Positions 32,837 to 51,886 of a stretch of 64,000 nt of DNA are shown here, piece by piece (position 1 is the stretch's first letter; each line of letters starts with the position of its first letter). The DNA is from Luteimonas colneyensis (GTDB lineage: Bacteria > Pseudomonadota > Gammaproteobacteria > Xanthomonadales > Xanthomonadaceae). The translations under genes were made by a program, and so were the position numbers. Under the pieces are notes generated by a model that had not been told where the DNA came from, did no database searches, and saw only the letters and a list, made by a program, of their open reading frames with translations. Where the stretch lies: assembly GCF_014836665.1 (NCBI RefSeq), contig NZ_JACSQJ010000003.1, forward strand, positions 1-64,000. Reading direction: 5' to 3'.

Positions 32837-32947
32837 GACGGAATTCCTTCGTTAAAAGAGCGACAGGCCCGCGGCTGGGTGCGCGGAACCCCGTGGATTC
32901 AATGACTGCCGGCGCCCGAAACCCTGCGCACCGGCAACCTTCCCTGC

Positions 32948-32980
32948 AAAAAACGAGGCAGGCCGGTCACCCGGCCCGCC
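32948..32980 (-). terminator. Attenuator-like terminator in the S10 leader
   Basis: 10-bp stem (32957-32966 with 32971-32980, one G-U pair in RNA) and GUGA loop, followed on the minus strand by CTCG... then TTTTTT (32953-32948). It lies 112 nt before rpsJ and well after the promoter, so it must be read through for S10 operon expression: an attenuation site. Confidence 0.8.
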
Positions 32981-33011
32981 CAGACTGAGAAGCGGACGCG
33001 ACGATTCCCCA

Positions 33012-33046
33012 GGTCCGCCATGTCCCGAAGAGCTTCGGGACGGACC
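33012..33046 (-). repeat. Long hairpin in the S10 leader
   Basis: Perfect 9-bp stem (33022-33030 with 33033-33041, 2-nt centre) extended by GGTCC/GGACC (33012-33016 with 33042-33046) across a 5-nt bulge. It lies between the GGA-loop element and the attenuator and could be the alternative structure that controls the attenuator. Confidence 0.6.
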
Positions 33047-33079
33047 GGGGTACTGCCGCGCGACGTGTTCCCTGTCTGG

Positions 33080-33111
33080 CGAAGACGAGGCGCATCCTGC
33101 ACCTCATTTCG
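33080..33111 (-). promoter_or_regulatory. Shared leader hairpin P2 with GGA loop, S10 copy
   Basis: RNA begins CGAAAUGAGGUGC, identical over 13 nt to the copy at 37943-37976. GAGGUGC pairs with GCGCCUC (7 bp, one G-U) around loop AGGAU; CGAA pairs with UUCG outside an AU/GUC internal loop. The GGA in a hairpin loop resembles CsrA/RsmA sites, though a ribosomal protein target is equally possible. Confidence 0.6.
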
Positions 33112-33117
33112 CGGTTC

Positions 33118-33143
33118 CGGCAGAGCCTCGAAAGGATCTGCCG
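33118..33143 (-). promoter_or_regulatory. Leader hairpin P1 with UUCG tetraloop, S10 copy
   Basis: CGGCAGA pairs with UCUGCCG (33118-33124 with 33137-33143), and inside CCU/AGG closes a UUCG tetraloop. It is six nucleotides upstream of P2 on the transcript. The str copy (37985-38006) has the same place and tetraloop type but a different stem sequence. Confidence 0.55.
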
Positions 33144-33155
33144 AAGTGGTCAGCG

Positions 33156-33185
33156 ATTATAGCGGGCTCCCAAGGCAAAGCGCAA
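33156..33185 (-). promoter_or_regulatory. Promoter of the S10 operon
   Basis: On the minus strand, TTGCGC (33185-33180), an 18-bp spacer and a perfect TATAAT (33161-33156). Predicted start near 33149, giving a leader of about 310 nt before rpsJ. It lies just past the tufA 3' structured element. Confidence 0.75.
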
Positions 33186-33200
33186 CACCCCGGAACCAGA

Positions 33201-33304
33201 AAGCCGTCAGCGTGAGCCGATGGCCCCGCTGGCGTGATCCGACCTGCCCTGCAGGCCGGATCAACGGCAGCCCATATCACGGCGGCGGTACGCCGCCGGG
33301 ATAT
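33201..33304 (-). ncRNA. Structured 3' element after tufA
   Basis: Three stem-loops follow the tufA stop: 33274-33304, 33236-33262 and 33203-33234. All have homologues after tufB (50525-50632). End pairs differ in a compensated way (ATATC/GATAT here, GTATC/GATAC there), and the 27-nt block 33201-33227 is 26/27 identical to 50525-50551. No U-run follows, so it is not an ordinary intrinsic terminator. Whether it is a cis 3' UTR element or a separate RNA is unknown. Confidence 0.5.
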
Positions 33305-33310
33305 GCCGTC

Positions 33311-34501
33311 TTACTTGTTGATCTTGGCGACGACGCCCGCGCCGACCGTACGGCCACCCTCGCGGATCGCGAAGCGCAGGCCCTCGTCCATCGCGATCGG
33401 GTTGATCAGCGTCACCACCATCTTCACGTTGTCGCCCGGCATCACCATCTCGACGCCCTCCGGCAGCTCCACGGCGCCGGTGATGTCGGTCGTGCGGAAG
33501 TAGAACTGCGGACGGTAGCCCTTGAAGAACGGCGTGTGGCGGCCGCCCTCGTCCTTCGACAGCACGTACACCTCGGCCTCGAACTCCGTGTGCGGCTTGA
33601 TCGAACCCGGCTTGCACAGCACCTGGCCACGCTCCACGTCGTCACGCTTGGTGCCGCGCAGCAGCAGGCCCGCGTTGTCGCCCGCCTGGCCCTGGTCGAG
33701 CAGCTTGCGGAACATCTCGACGCCGGTCACCGTCGTCTTCTGGGTCGGGCGGATACCGACGATCTCGATTTCCTCGCCCACCTTGATCACGCCGCGCTCG
33801 ATGCGGCCGGTCACCACGGTGCCGCGGCCCGAGATCGAGAACACGTCCTCGACCGGCATCAGGAAGGTCTTGTCGACGTCACGCTCCGGCTCCGGGATCC
33901 AGCTGTCCAGCGCGTCCACCAGCTTGATGATCGCCGGCACGCCGATCTCCGACTGGTCGCCTTCCAGCGCCTTCAGCGCCGAACCGTGGATGATCGGGGT
34001 GTCGTCGCCCGGGAAGTCGTACTTCGACAGCAGCTCGCGCACTTCCATCTCGACGAGCTCCAGCAGCTCGGCGTCGTCCACCATGTCCGCCTTGTTCAGG
34101 AAGACCACGATGTACGGCACGCCGACCTGGCGCGCCAGCAGGATGTGCTCGCGCGTCTGCGGCATCGGGCCGTCGGCCGCCGAGCACACCAGGATCGCGC
34201 CGTCCATCTGCGCCGCACCGGTGATCATGTTCTTGACGTAGTCCGCGTGGCCCGGGCAGTCGACGTGCGCGTAGTGGCGCGTCGGGCTCTCGTATTCCAC
34301 GTGCGAGGTCGAGATCGTGATCCCACGCGCCTTCTCTTCCGGCGCACGGTCGATCGCGTCGTACGCGCTGAACTCGCCGCCGAAACGCTCCGCGCCCACC
34401 TTCGTCAGCGCCGCCGTCAGCGTCGTCTTGCCGTGGTCCACGTGACCGATGGTGCCCACGTTCACGTGGGGCTTGGTGCGCTCGAACTTACCCTTCGCCA
34501 T
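33311..34501 (-). CDS. tufA: Elongation factor Tu, copy in the str operon
   Basis: 396 residues, identical in protein sequence to the gene at 50635-51825. Brings aminoacyl-tRNA to the A site. G motifs [30 protein letters not shown]; switch I ARGITI. Nucleotide differences between copies are few and cluster at the ends (stop TAA here, TAG there), a sign of gene conversion. Last gene of rpsL-rpsG-fusA-tufA, 51 bp after fusA. Confidence 0.99.
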   Translation of the reverse strand: MAKGKFERTKPHVNVGTIGHVDHGKTTLTAALTKVGAERFGGEFSAYDAIDRAPEEKARGITISTSHVEYESPTRHYAHVDCPGHADYVKNMITGAAQMDGAILVCSAADGPMPQTREHILLARQVGVPYIVVFLNKADMVDDAELLELVEMEVRELLSKYDFPGDDTPIIHGSALKALEGDQSEIGVPAIIKLVDALDSWIPEPERDVDKTFLMPVEDVFSISGRGTVVTGRIERGVIKVGEEIEIVGIRPTQKTTVTGVEMFRKLLDQGQAGDNAGLLLRGTKRDDVERGQVLCKPGSIKPHTEFEAEVYVLSKDEGGRHTPFFKGYRPQFYFRTTDITGAVELPEGVEMVMPGDNVKMVVTLINPIAMDEGLRFAIREGGRTVGAGVVAKINK

Positions 34502-34552
34502 GATTGCAGTCTCTTAGAAAGTTGGTTGTCTGGTTGCCGTCGCCGGCGCCGG

Positions 34553-36649
<2,097 letters not shown>

Positions 36650-36749
36650 GGCGGTCTCTCTGTATTTTTGGTCCGTAGGTACGGACGTTCGGAATTGTTC
36701 CGGATGGCCGAATGCCGCCCTGCGGCGGCACCCGGCCAAGCGATCATCT

Positions 36750-36770
36750 GGCCGGCGGCACCCGCCGGCC
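36750..36770 (-). repeat. GC hairpin between rpsG and fusA
   Basis: 9-bp stem GGCCGGCGG/CCGCCGGCC with a 3-nt loop in the rpsG-fusA gap. No U-tract follows, so polymerase probably reads through; it may shape mRNA decay or S7 control. Confidence 0.45.
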
Positions 36771-36778
36771 GGGCACCG

Positions 36779-37246
36779 TTACCAGCGGTAGTGCGCGAAG
36801 GCCTTGTTGGCCTCGGCCATGCGGTGGGTCTCTTCGCGCTTCTTGATCGCGCCACCACGGTTCTCGGAGGCGTCGATCAGCTCGGCGGCCAGCTTGCGCG
36901 GCATGCTGTTCTCGCCGCGCTTGCGGGCGGAGTCGATCAGCCAGCGCATCGCCAGCGCCATGCGGCGGGAAGCGCGCACTTCCACCGGCACCTGGTAGGT
37001 GGCGCCGCCGACGCGGCGGGACTTCACCTCGACCGACGGCGAGATGTTGCCAAGCGCCTTTTCGACGACTTCCAGCGGGTTCGGGTTCTTCTCGCCGATG
37101 ACGTCCATGGCGCCGTACACGATCTTCTCGGCGACGGACTTCTTGCCGCTGTACATGACCATGTTGATGAAGCGCGCGATGGTTTCGCTACCGTGCTTCG
37201 GGTCGGGCAGCACCGAGCGCTGCGGGGTGTTTCCTTTACGCGACAT
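36779..37246 (-). CDS. rpsG: 30S ribosomal protein S7
   Basis: 155 residues. [20 protein letters not shown] opens it; [22 protein letters not shown]-type region ([19 protein letters not shown]) and [15 protein letters not shown] follow. Primary binder of the 16S 3' domain; represses the str operon in E. coli. 50 bp after rpsL. Confidence 0.99.
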   Translation of the reverse strand: MSRKGNTPQRSVLPDPKHGSETIARFINMVMYSGKKSVAEKIVYGAMDVIGEKNPNPLEVVEKALGNISPSVEVKSRRVGGATYQVPVEVRASRRMALAMRWLIDSARKRGENSMPRKLAAELIDASENRGGAIKKREETHRMAEANKAFAHYRW

Positions 37247-37296
37247 TGTTCTCGAGCCTTTTCAGTATCTGTTCGAAGGGCGGGAAAGGGACTGGA

Positions 37297-37671
37297 TCAG
37301 CCCTTCGGACGCTTGGCGCCGTACTTGGAACGGGCCTGCTTGCGCTTGGCGACGCCGGCGGCGTCGAGCGAACCACGGACGGTGTGGTAGCGCACACCCG
37401 GCAGGTCCTTGACGCGACCGCCACGGATCAGCACCACCGAGTGCTCCTGCAGGTTGTGGCCTTCGCCACCGATGTAGGAGATGACCTCGTAGCCGTTGGT
37501 CAGGCGCACCTTGGCGACCTTGCGCAGCGCCGAGTTCGGCTTCTTCGGGGTGGTGGTGTACACGCGCGTGCACACGCCGCGACGCTGCGGGCAGTTCTGC
37601 AGCGCAGGCGAATTGCTCTTGTAGGTTTCCGGGCTGCGCGGCTTGCGCACCAGCTGGTTGATCGTTGCCAT
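37297..37671 (-). CDS. rpsL: 30S ribosomal protein S12
   Basis: 124 residues. [40 protein letters not shown] and [15 protein letters not shown]. Both lysines whose mutation causes streptomycin resistance (K43 and K88 type) are present, so the decoding-site sequence is wild type. First gene of the str operon behind a strong promoter. Confidence 0.99.
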   Translation of the reverse strand: MATINQLVRKPRSPETYKSNSPALQNCPQRRGVCTRVYTTTPKKPNSALRKVAKVRLTNGYEVISYIGGEGHNLQEHSVVLIRGGRVKDLPGVRYHTVRGSLDAAGVAKRKQARSKYGAKRPKG

Positions 37672-37789
37672 CGGTGTCGGTCTTCTGCTCCGGGCACGAG
37701 GCCCGCTGTTGGGTATGACGGGCCTGGGCCCGGCTCGGTGGCGGGCCCCGTGGGACCGCGCCGGCCGCACGGTCCAGGTTCCGTGCGCG

Positions 37790-37823
37790 AAAACGAAGGC
37801 AGGCGGAGTCGACCCAGCCTGCC
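37790..37823 (-). terminator. Attenuator-like hairpin in the rpsL leader
   Basis: GGCAGGC/GCCTGCC stem (37798-37804 with 37817-37823), then TTCGTTTTCG on the minus strand. It begins a few nucleotides after the predicted start of transcription. The 3' flank CTGCCTTCGTTTT matches the S10 attenuator (CTGCCTCGTTTT). Weaker than the S10 copy. Confidence 0.5.
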
Positions 37824-37833
37824 AAGACGGAAA

Positions 37834-37863
37834 AGTATAGCCGGCGTCGACGCCCAGCGTCAA
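37834..37863 (-). promoter_or_regulatory. Promoter of the str operon (rpsL)
   Basis: On the minus strand, TTGACG (37863-37858), an 18-bp spacer and TATACT (37839-37834), close to the sigma-70 consensus. Predicted leader about 155 nt to the rpsL ATG. Confidence 0.85.
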
Positions 37864-37942
37864 CGCAGCCAAGGACCCGGCAGGCAGCACCCCGTTCCGG
37901 GGCGCACCTGGGCCATGGTCATCTTTCCCGTCCATCCTGGAC

Positions 37943-37976
37943 CGAACACGAAGCGCCTCCATGGCACCTCATTTCG
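37943..37976 (-). promoter_or_regulatory. Shared hairpin P2 with GGA loop, rpoC-rpsL copy
   Basis: RNA begins CGAAAUGAGGUGC as in the S10 leader. GAGGUGC pairs with GCGCUUC (7 bp with G-U pairs) around loop CAUGGAG, and CGAA pairs with UUCG. It lies 55 bp after rpoC and 80 bp upstream of the rpsL promoter, so it is transcribed either from rpoBC read-through or from a weak promoter just upstream (CTACAC aligned with the S10 TATAAT). Confidence 0.55.
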
Positions 37977-37984
37977 GGATCTGG

Positions 37985-38006
37985 GACGGCCCCCGGAGGG
38001 ACCGTC
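37985..38006 (-). promoter_or_regulatory. Hairpin P1 with UCCG tetraloop after rpoC
   Basis: GACGGUCCC pairs with GGGGCCGUC (one G-U) around a UCCG tetraloop, eight nucleotides before P2. It could act as the rpoC 3' end structure, but its placement equals P1 of the S10 leader. Confidence 0.55.
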
Positions 38007-38030
38007 ACTGACTTGAAGCGTGTAGCGGGC

Positions 38031-42281
<4,251 letters not shown>

Positions 42282-42370
42282 GAGTTTCTCCGGGAACGGG
42301 AATCGAGGACGTGGCTGCGGTGCTTACCGGTGGCGGGCGCGTGGTGCGCGCCCTGCCCCGGGCTGCGTCC

Positions 42371-46528
<4,158 letters not shown>

Positions 46529-46702
46529 GGGGAGCTACCGCCTTTGGCATCTGCGGGCCGCGCGCGGCGCGACCCAGGGGGAATCTGTGAACCGCCAGTT
46601 GGAAACCGCTGGTATTGCCGGCACCAGCACGCCTTCTCCCGCCATTTCCAACTGCCGACTCGGTGTCGGTACTTCTTTCAATCTCTACAACGGCCGAAGG
46701 CC

Positions 46703-46718
46703 GGGGGCTTTCGCCCCC
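46703..46718 (-). terminator. Possible attenuating hairpin between rplL and rpoB
   Basis: GGGGGC/GCCCCC with a 4-nt loop (GAAA on the transcript), followed by a second small hairpin (GGCC-TTC-GGCC). The position equals the partial terminator of E. coli rplL-rpoB that lowers rpoBC expression relative to L7/L12. There is no U-run. Confidence 0.5.
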
Positions 46719-46759
46719 AGCCCCGGTGGTCGCCGATCACGCTGGCGACGCGACAACGC

Positions 46760-47134
46760 TTACTTGACTTCGACCGTGGCGCCGGCCGCTTCCAGGTCCT
46801 TCTTGATCTTCTCGGCGTCTTCCTTCGAAGCGCCTTCCTTGACCAGGCCACCGGCCTCGGTCAGGTCCTTGGCTTCCTTCAGGCCCAGGCCGGTGATCGC
46901 GCGGACCACCTTGATGACCTCGACCTTCTTCTCGCCGGCGGACTTCAGGGTCACGTTGAACTCGGTCTGCTCTTCGGCCGGGCCGGCGGCGGCGGCGGCG
47001 GGGCCAGCGGCCACGGCAACCGGGGCGGCGGCGGACACACCGAACTTCTCTTCCATCGCCTTGACCAGCTCCATCACCTCGACGAGGGTCTTGCTGCTGA
47101 TCGCTTCGATGATCTGCTCGTTGGAAAGGGACAT
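46760..47134 (-). CDS. rplL: 50S ribosomal protein L7/L12
   Basis: 124 residues. N-terminal dimerisation part ([20 protein letters not shown]), an Ala-rich hinge ([18 protein letters not shown]), and the factor-binding C-terminal domain [26 protein letters not shown]. Recruits GTPase factors to the stalk. Confidence 0.99.
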   Translation of the reverse strand: MSLSNEQIIEAISSKTLVEVMELVKAMEEKFGVSAAAPVAVAAGPAAAAAGPAEEQTEFNVTLKSAGEKKVEVIKVVRAITGLGLKEAKDLTEAGGLVKEGASKEDAEKIKKDLEAAGATVEVK

Positions 47135-47199
47135 CTCGATACCTCTGGTTATCTAATGTTGGAAAACGTCTGTGGTCGGTTGTCGACCGAACTGTTGCC

Positions 47200-47724
47200 T
47201 CAAGCCGCCTTCTGCTGGCCGACCGCGCTCGTGGCGCGGGCGACCTGCGTGGCCGGCTCGGCCAGCACGCGCACCAGCATGGTGGCGGGCTGGACCATGA
47301 CGCTGAGCAGCATCGACAGCGCTTCGTCGCGCGTCGGGAGCGAAGCCAGGACATCCACGTGGGTGCCCGGGTACTTCTGCCCGCCGATCGCCACGAGGCG
47401 CGGCTTCAGCTTGTCGTTCGCCTTGGCGAACTCCTTGATCAGGCGTCCGGCGGCGCCGGGGTCTTCCTTCGAGAAGGCGTACAGCAGGGGACCGGTCAGC
47501 TCGTCCTGGACGATGGCGTAATCGGTGTTCTCCACTGCACGCGAGACCAGCGTGTTCTTCGCGACTTTCAGGTACACGCCTTCGGCGCGCGCCTTCTTGC
47601 GCATGCTGGTCAGCTGCTCGACGGTCAGGCCCACGTACTCCGCGGCAACCAGCGAGTGCGCCGATGCGGCGACCTCGGCCAGTTCGGCAACGACTTCCTT
47701 CTTCTGGTTCAGATTAAGAGCCAT
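47200..47724 (-). CDS. rplJ: 50S ribosomal protein L10
   Basis: 174 residues starting [19 protein letters not shown]. The C-terminal helix binds L7/L12 dimers. GGAGGAG-type ribosome site upstream of ATG 47724. In E. coli L10-L12 represses through the leader; the 349-bp leader here is listed separately. Confidence 0.98.
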   Translation of the reverse strand: MALNLNQKKEVVAELAEVAASAHSLVAAEYVGLTVEQLTSMRKKARAEGVYLKVAKNTLVSRAVENTDYAIVQDELTGPLLYAFSKEDPGAAGRLIKEFAKANDKLKPRLVAIGGQKYPGTHVDVLASLPTRDEALSMLLSVMVQPATMLVRVLAEPATQVARATSAVGQQKAA

Positions 47725-48073
47725 TGCACTCCTCCGTACTTCGCAATCCGGCCTGGCGCATCCACGCCGGGCCGGTCCTTGTTCGACACCAGTCCCTTGG
47801 TGCCGGGGACGCCGCAAGCGGCATCCCGTTGGTGGCCGTTTTCCGTCTGGATCGATGAAGCGATGATCTTTGGGAGGGTCGGCAACCATCTGCGCAGGCC
47901 CGTCGCCGCTCGCGCGGGTCGAGGATTAAGCGCACCGTGGTGGCAGCAACGGCGATTCCATGCCAGTTCGAGCATCCATGCCCGTCGTCGCTGCCGCGCG
48001 GTGCGCGCCTGCGGTCTTTGACGGCCCCGCCTCCGGCCTTCCGGCCTTTGGCGATGCCCTCAAACTTCCGCTA
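47725..48073 (-). promoter_or_regulatory. rplJ leader region
   Basis: 349 bp between rplA and rplJ without a credible gene. This is where the L10 operator lies in relatives. A duplicated GGCCGGA block (about 48034-48048) can fold into a small hairpin. A weak promoter-like TTGCTG/TAATCC pair occurs near 47930-47955 on the minus strand, but spacing is poor. Regulation by L10 is inferred from family knowledge only. Confidence 0.4.
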
Positions 48074-48772
48074 TTACTTGAACGACAGCGACGACTGGTC
48101 CACGGCGACGCCGGGGCCCATGGTCGAGCTGATCGAGATCTTCTGCAGGTACTGGCCCTTGGCGGTGGCCGGCTTGGCCTTGACCAGGTCGGCCAGCAGC
48201 GCCTGCAGGTTCTCCTTCAGGCGGTCGGACTCGAAGTCCGCCTTGCCGATGGTGCAGTGGATGATGCCGGCCTTGTCGGTGCGGTAGCGGACCTGGCCGC
48301 CCTTGGCGTTCTTGACCGCCTCGCCCGGGTTCGGGGAGACCGTGCCGACCTTCGGGTTCGGCATCAGGCCGCGCGGACCCAGCAGGGTGCCGAGCTTGCC
48401 GACCACGCGCATGGCGTCCGGCGTGGCGATGACCACGTCGTAGTTCAGGTCGCCGGCCTGCATCTTCTCGGCCAGGTCGTCCATGCCGACGGCGTCGGCA
48501 CCGGCGGCCAGGGCCTCCTCGGTCTTGGCGCCGGCCGGGGCGAACACCGCCACGCGCACCGACTTGCCGGTGCCCTGCGGCAGCACGGTCGAGCCGCGGA
48601 CCTGCTGGTCCGACTTCCGGGCGTCGACGCCCAGGCGCACGGCCACGTCGACGGCTTCGACGAACTTGGCCTTGCTGTTGTCCTTGACGATCTTCAGCGC
48701 TTCGTCAATGGCATAGGCCTTGCCCGGAACGGTCGCGGCCTTGATGTTCTTCTGTCGCTTGGTCTGTGCCAT
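48074..48772 (-). CDS. rplA: 50S ribosomal protein L1
   Basis: 232 residues. [34 protein letters not shown] and [12 protein letters not shown] identify L1, the mobile L1 stalk protein and repressor of its own operon in E. coli. 4 bp after rplK, so translation is probably coupled. Confidence 0.99.
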   Translation of the reverse strand: MAQTKRQKNIKAATVPGKAYAIDEALKIVKDNSKAKFVEAVDVAVRLGVDARKSDQQVRGSTVLPQGTGKSVRVAVFAPAGAKTEEALAAGADAVGMDDLAEKMQAGDLNYDVVIATPDAMRVVGKLGTLLGPRGLMPNPKVGTVSPNPGEAVKNAKGGQVRYRTDKAGIIHCTIGKADFESDRLKENLQALLADLVKAKPATAKGQYLQKISISSTMGPGVAVDQSSLSFK

Positions 48773-48776
48773 GGTC

Positions 48777-49205
48777 TCAGCCCTCCACCGTCAGGCCCAT
48801 CGAACGGGCGGAGCCCTCGATGGTGCGCACCGCTGCTTCAAGGTCGGCCGCCGTCAGGTCGGCGTTCTTGGCCTTGGCGATCTCTTCGACCTGGGCGCGG
48901 GTGACCTTGCCCACCTTCTCGGTGTTCGGACGCTTGGAACCGGACTGCACGCCGGCGGCCTTCTTCAGCAGCACCGCGGCCGGGGTCGACTTGGTGATGA
49001 AGGTGAAGGTACGGTCCGAGTACGCGGTGATGATCACCGGCGTCGGCAGGCCCGGCTCGAGCTTCTGCGTGGCGGCGTTGAACGCCTTGCAGAACTCCAT
49101 GATGTTCAGACCGCGCTGGCCGAGGGCAGGACCCACCGGCGGCGACGGGTTCGCCTGGCCGGCCTTGACCTGCAGCTTGATGTAACCGACTACTTTCTTT
49201 GCCAT
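48777..49205 (-). CDS. rplK: 50S ribosomal protein L11
   Basis: 142 residues starting [41 protein letters not shown] is the thiostrepton/RelA-contact N-domain; the C-domain binds the GTPase-centre rRNA. First gene of its operon. ATG 49205 has GGAGAGGAC upstream. Confidence 0.99.
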   Translation of the reverse strand: MAKKVVGYIKLQVKAGQANPSPPVGPALGQRGLNIMEFCKAFNAATQKLEPGLPTPVIITAYSDRTFTFITKSTPAAVLLKKAAGVQSGSKRPNTEKVGKVTRAQVEEIAKAKNADLTAADLEAAVRTIEGSARSMGLTVEG

Positions 49206-49345
49206 TGTCCTCTCCGGGTGCGAACGCCTGTCAGGCTCCCCATCGGGCCGGGAATGGACGCGTCCCGGTATCGCGCTGTGACGCGCAAAGGCCGCCAGGG
49301 CGGCGGCCATTGCGTTTTGCCCGGTATCCGGGCAGGAAGCCGCGC

Positions 49346-49375
49346 ACTATAGCAGCTTCCGGGGGGTCCGGCCAA
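49346..49375 (-). promoter_or_regulatory. Promoter of the rplK operon
   Basis: On the minus strand, TTGGCC (49375-49370), an 18-bp spacer and TATAGT (49351-49346). It lies between nusG and rplK; a GGCCGCC/GGCGGCC hairpin with TTT follows in the leader near 49285-49305. Confidence 0.7.
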
Positions 49376-49385
49376 GGGGCCGGGA

Positions 49386-49973
49386 TCAGGCCTTCTCGAC
49401 CTGCCCGAACTCCAGTTCGACCGGGGTCGAGCGGCCGAAAATGAGCACGGCCACGCGCAGGCGGCTCTTCTCGTAGTTGACTTCCTCGACCACGCCGTTG
49501 AAGTCGTTGAAGGGGCCATCGATGACGCGGACCATCTGGCCGGCCTCGAACAGGACCTTCGGGCGGGGCTTCTCGACGCCTTCCTGGACCCGGGCGAGGA
49601 TGGCATCGGCCTCGTCGTCGCGGATCGGCAGCGGCTGGGCGGCGGTGCCGCCGATGAAGCCCATGACCTTGGGGGTTTCCTTGACCAGGTGCCAGCTCTC
49701 GCTGTCGATGCGGGGAATCCCGCCCTCGTCCTGGGTGGCGATCTGGACCAGCACGTAGCCGGGGAAGAACTTGCGCTCGGAGCGGCGCTTCTGGCCCGAA
49801 CGCATCTCGACCACTTCCTCGGTCGGCACCATCACGTCGCCGAACTTCGCCTCCATGCCCATGCGCACGATGCGGTCGCGCAGCGCCTGCGCCACCGACT
49901 TCTCGAAGCCGGAATAGGCATGGACCACGTACCAGCGCTTGACGATCTCGCTTTCCAAACCGGACATCTCCAT
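49386..49973 (-). CDS. nusG: Transcription termination/antitermination factor NusG
   Basis: 195 residues. NGN domain with [19 protein letters not shown] and the C-terminal KOW domain [19 protein letters not shown], which binds S10 or Rho. The ATG at 49973 shares its A with the secE stop (TGATG); the ATG at 49967 is the alternative. Confidence 0.97.
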   Translation of the reverse strand: MEMSGLESEIVKRWYVVHAYSGFEKSVAQALRDRIVRMGMEAKFGDVMVPTEEVVEMRSGQKRRSERKFFPGYVLVQIATQDEGGIPRIDSESWHLVKETPKVMGFIGGTAAQPLPIRDDEADAILARVQEGVEKPRPKVLFEAGQMVRVIDGPFNDFNGVVEEVNYEKSRLRVAVLIFGRSTPVELEFGQVEKA

Positions 49974-50356
49974 CAGTTGCCGAGCAGCAGGCGGATGGCC
50001 CACTGGATCACCAGGTCGAACCCGGCCAGCATCAGGCTGATGACCATGACCACGATCATCACCACCCAGCTCATGCGCATGGCTTCCTGGCGCGTCGGCC
50101 AGACGACCTTGCGCAGCTCGAAGCGGGATTCCGACAGGAACTCCCGGGTCTGGAAGCCCTTCGCGCTGGTGAGGAAGACCACCAGGGCGGCGGCGGCGCC
50201 ACCGATCACGGCCAGAACGCGCAGCGGCATCGGCCACTGGCCTTCGAACCAGTAGAAGGCGACCAGCCCACCCACCAGCAGCAGCGCCGCGACCACGTAC
50301 CTGGCGATGTCGCCGGCCGAGGCGTGGCTCCTCGAATGTTCAACCCTGCTGTTCAA
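49973..50356 (-). CDS. secE: Preprotein translocase subunit SecE, TTG start
   Basis: 127 residues from TTG 50356 ([20 protein letters not shown]), the length of E. coli SecE. Three membrane segments: residues about 18-37, 44-62 and 98-125. The conserved cytoplasmic amphipathic part is [19 protein letters not shown]. Frames with ATG or GTG starts run into the tRNA-Trp gene, so TTG with GAGG upstream is the best start. Confidence 0.88.
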   Translation of the reverse strand: MNSRVEHSRSHASAGDIARYVVAALLLVGGLVAFYWFEGQWPMPLRVLAVIGGAAAALVVFLTSAKGFQTREFLSESRFELRKVVWPTRQEAMRMSWVVMIVVMVISLMLAGFDLVIQWAIRLLLGN

Positions 50357-50380
50357 GTGGTTATCGCCCTCGTTGCGGCT

Positions 50381-50456
<76 letters not shown>

Positions 50457-50524
50457 ATGTAAGTTTCTGGTGCCTCTCAGACGCCAACGGCGAGCCGCTC
50501 CCGACTCGCCCCGGCACTTCATGC

Positions 50525-50632
50525 AAGCCGTCGGCGTGAGCCGATGGCCCCGTCGGCGTTATCCGGACCGCCCCAAGGGCGGATCCGGATGAACGGCGAC
50601 CCGTATCACGGCGGCCCTGGCCGCCGGGATAC
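50525..50632 (-). ncRNA. Structured 3' element after tufB
   Basis: Homologue of 33201-33304. Hairpin 1 at 50603-50632 (GTATC...GATAC ends), hairpin 2 at 50561-50590 (ATCCGGA...TCCGGAT), and the conserved block at 50525-50551. Hairpin sequences differ from the tufA copy while pairing is kept. It lies between tufB and tRNA-Trp. Confidence 0.5.
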
Positions 50633-50634
50633 GA

Positions 50635-51825
50635 CTACTTGTTGATCTTGGCGACGACGCCCGCGCCGACCGTACGGCCACCCTCGCGGATCGCGAAGCG
50701 CAGGCCCTCGTCCATCGCGATCGGGTTGATCAGCGTCACCACCATCTTCACGTTGTCGCCCGGCATCACCATCTCGACGCCCTCCGGCAGCTCCACGGCG
50801 CCGGTGATGTCGGTCGTGCGGAAGTAGAACTGCGGACGGTAGCCCTTGAAGAACGGCGTGTGGCGGCCGCCCTCGTCCTTCGACAGCACGTACACCTCGG
50901 CCTCGAACTCCGTGTGCGGCTTGATCGAACCCGGCTTGCACAGCACCTGGCCACGCTCCACGTCGTCACGCTTGGTGCCGCGCAGCAGCAGGCCCGCGTT
51001 GTCGCCCGCCTGGCCCTGGTCGAGCAGCTTGCGGAACATCTCGACGCCGGTCACCGTCGTCTTCTGGGTCGGGCGGATACCGACGATCTCGATTTCCTCG
51101 CCCACCTTGATCACGCCGCGCTCGATGCGGCCGGTCACCACGGTGCCGCGGCCCGAGATCGAGAACACGTCCTCGACCGGCATCAGGAAGGTCTTGTCGA
51201 CGTCACGCTCCGGCTCCGGGATCCAGCTGTCCAGCGCGTCCACCAGCTTGATGATCGCCGGCACGCCGATCTCCGACTGGTCGCCTTCCAGCGCCTTCAG
51301 CGCCGAACCGTGGATGATCGGGGTGTCGTCGCCCGGGAAGTCGTACTTCGACAGCAGCTCGCGCACTTCCATCTCGACGAGCTCCAGCAGCTCGGCGTCG
51401 TCCACCATGTCCGCCTTGTTCAGGAAGACCACGATGTACGGCACGCCGACCTGGCGCGCCAGCAGGATGTGCTCGCGCGTCTGCGGCATCGGGCCGTCGG
51501 CCGCCGAGCACACCAGGATCGCGCCGTCCATCTGCGCCGCACCGGTGATCATGTTCTTGACGTAGTCCGCGTGGCCCGGGCAGTCGACGTGCGCGTAGTG
51601 GCGCGTCGGGCTCTCGTATTCCACGTGCGAGGTCGAGATCGTGATCCCACGCGCCTTCTCTTCCGGCGCACGGTCGATCGCGTCGTACGCGCTGAACTCG
51701 CCGCCGAAACGCTCCGCGCCCACCTTCGTCAGCGCCGCCGTCAGCGTCGTCTTGCCGTGGTCCACGTGACCGATGGTGCCCACGTTCACGTGGGGCTTGG
51801 TGCGCTCGAACTTGCCCTTGGCCAT
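50635..51825 (-). CDS. tufB: Elongation factor Tu, copy in the tRNA-tufB unit
   Basis: 396 residues, the same protein as tufA (33311-34501). Same G motifs ([30 protein letters not shown]). It follows tRNA-Thr by 61 bp and precedes tRNA-Trp, secE and nusG, the classical tufB setting. Start codon context and stop codon differ from tufA; the interior appears identical. Confidence 0.99.
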   Translation of the reverse strand: MAKGKFERTKPHVNVGTIGHVDHGKTTLTAALTKVGAERFGGEFSAYDAIDRAPEEKARGITISTSHVEYESPTRHYAHVDCPGHADYVKNMITGAAQMDGAILVCSAADGPMPQTREHILLARQVGVPYIVVFLNKADMVDDAELLELVEMEVRELLSKYDFPGDDTPIIHGSALKALEGDQSEIGVPAIIKLVDALDSWIPEPERDVDKTFLMPVEDVFSISGRGTVVTGRIERGVIKVGEEIEIVGIRPTQKTTVTGVEMFRKLLDQGQAGDNAGLLLRGTKRDDVERGQVLCKPGSIKPHTEFEAEVYVLSKDEGGRHTPFFKGYRPQFYFRTTDITGAVELPEGVEMVMPGDNVKMVVTLINPIAMDEGLRFAIREGGRTVGAGVVAKINK

Positions 51826-51886
51826 GATTGCGTATCTCGCTGAACTGTTGGAATGAAGGGCCGCGCTTGCCGCTGCGGCCCGAAGA

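Noticed and set aside
33012-33046. Hairpin in the S10 leader as the terminator of tufA.
   Set aside because: It lies downstream of the S10 promoter and has no U-tract; the tufA 3' element and later attenuator explain the region better.
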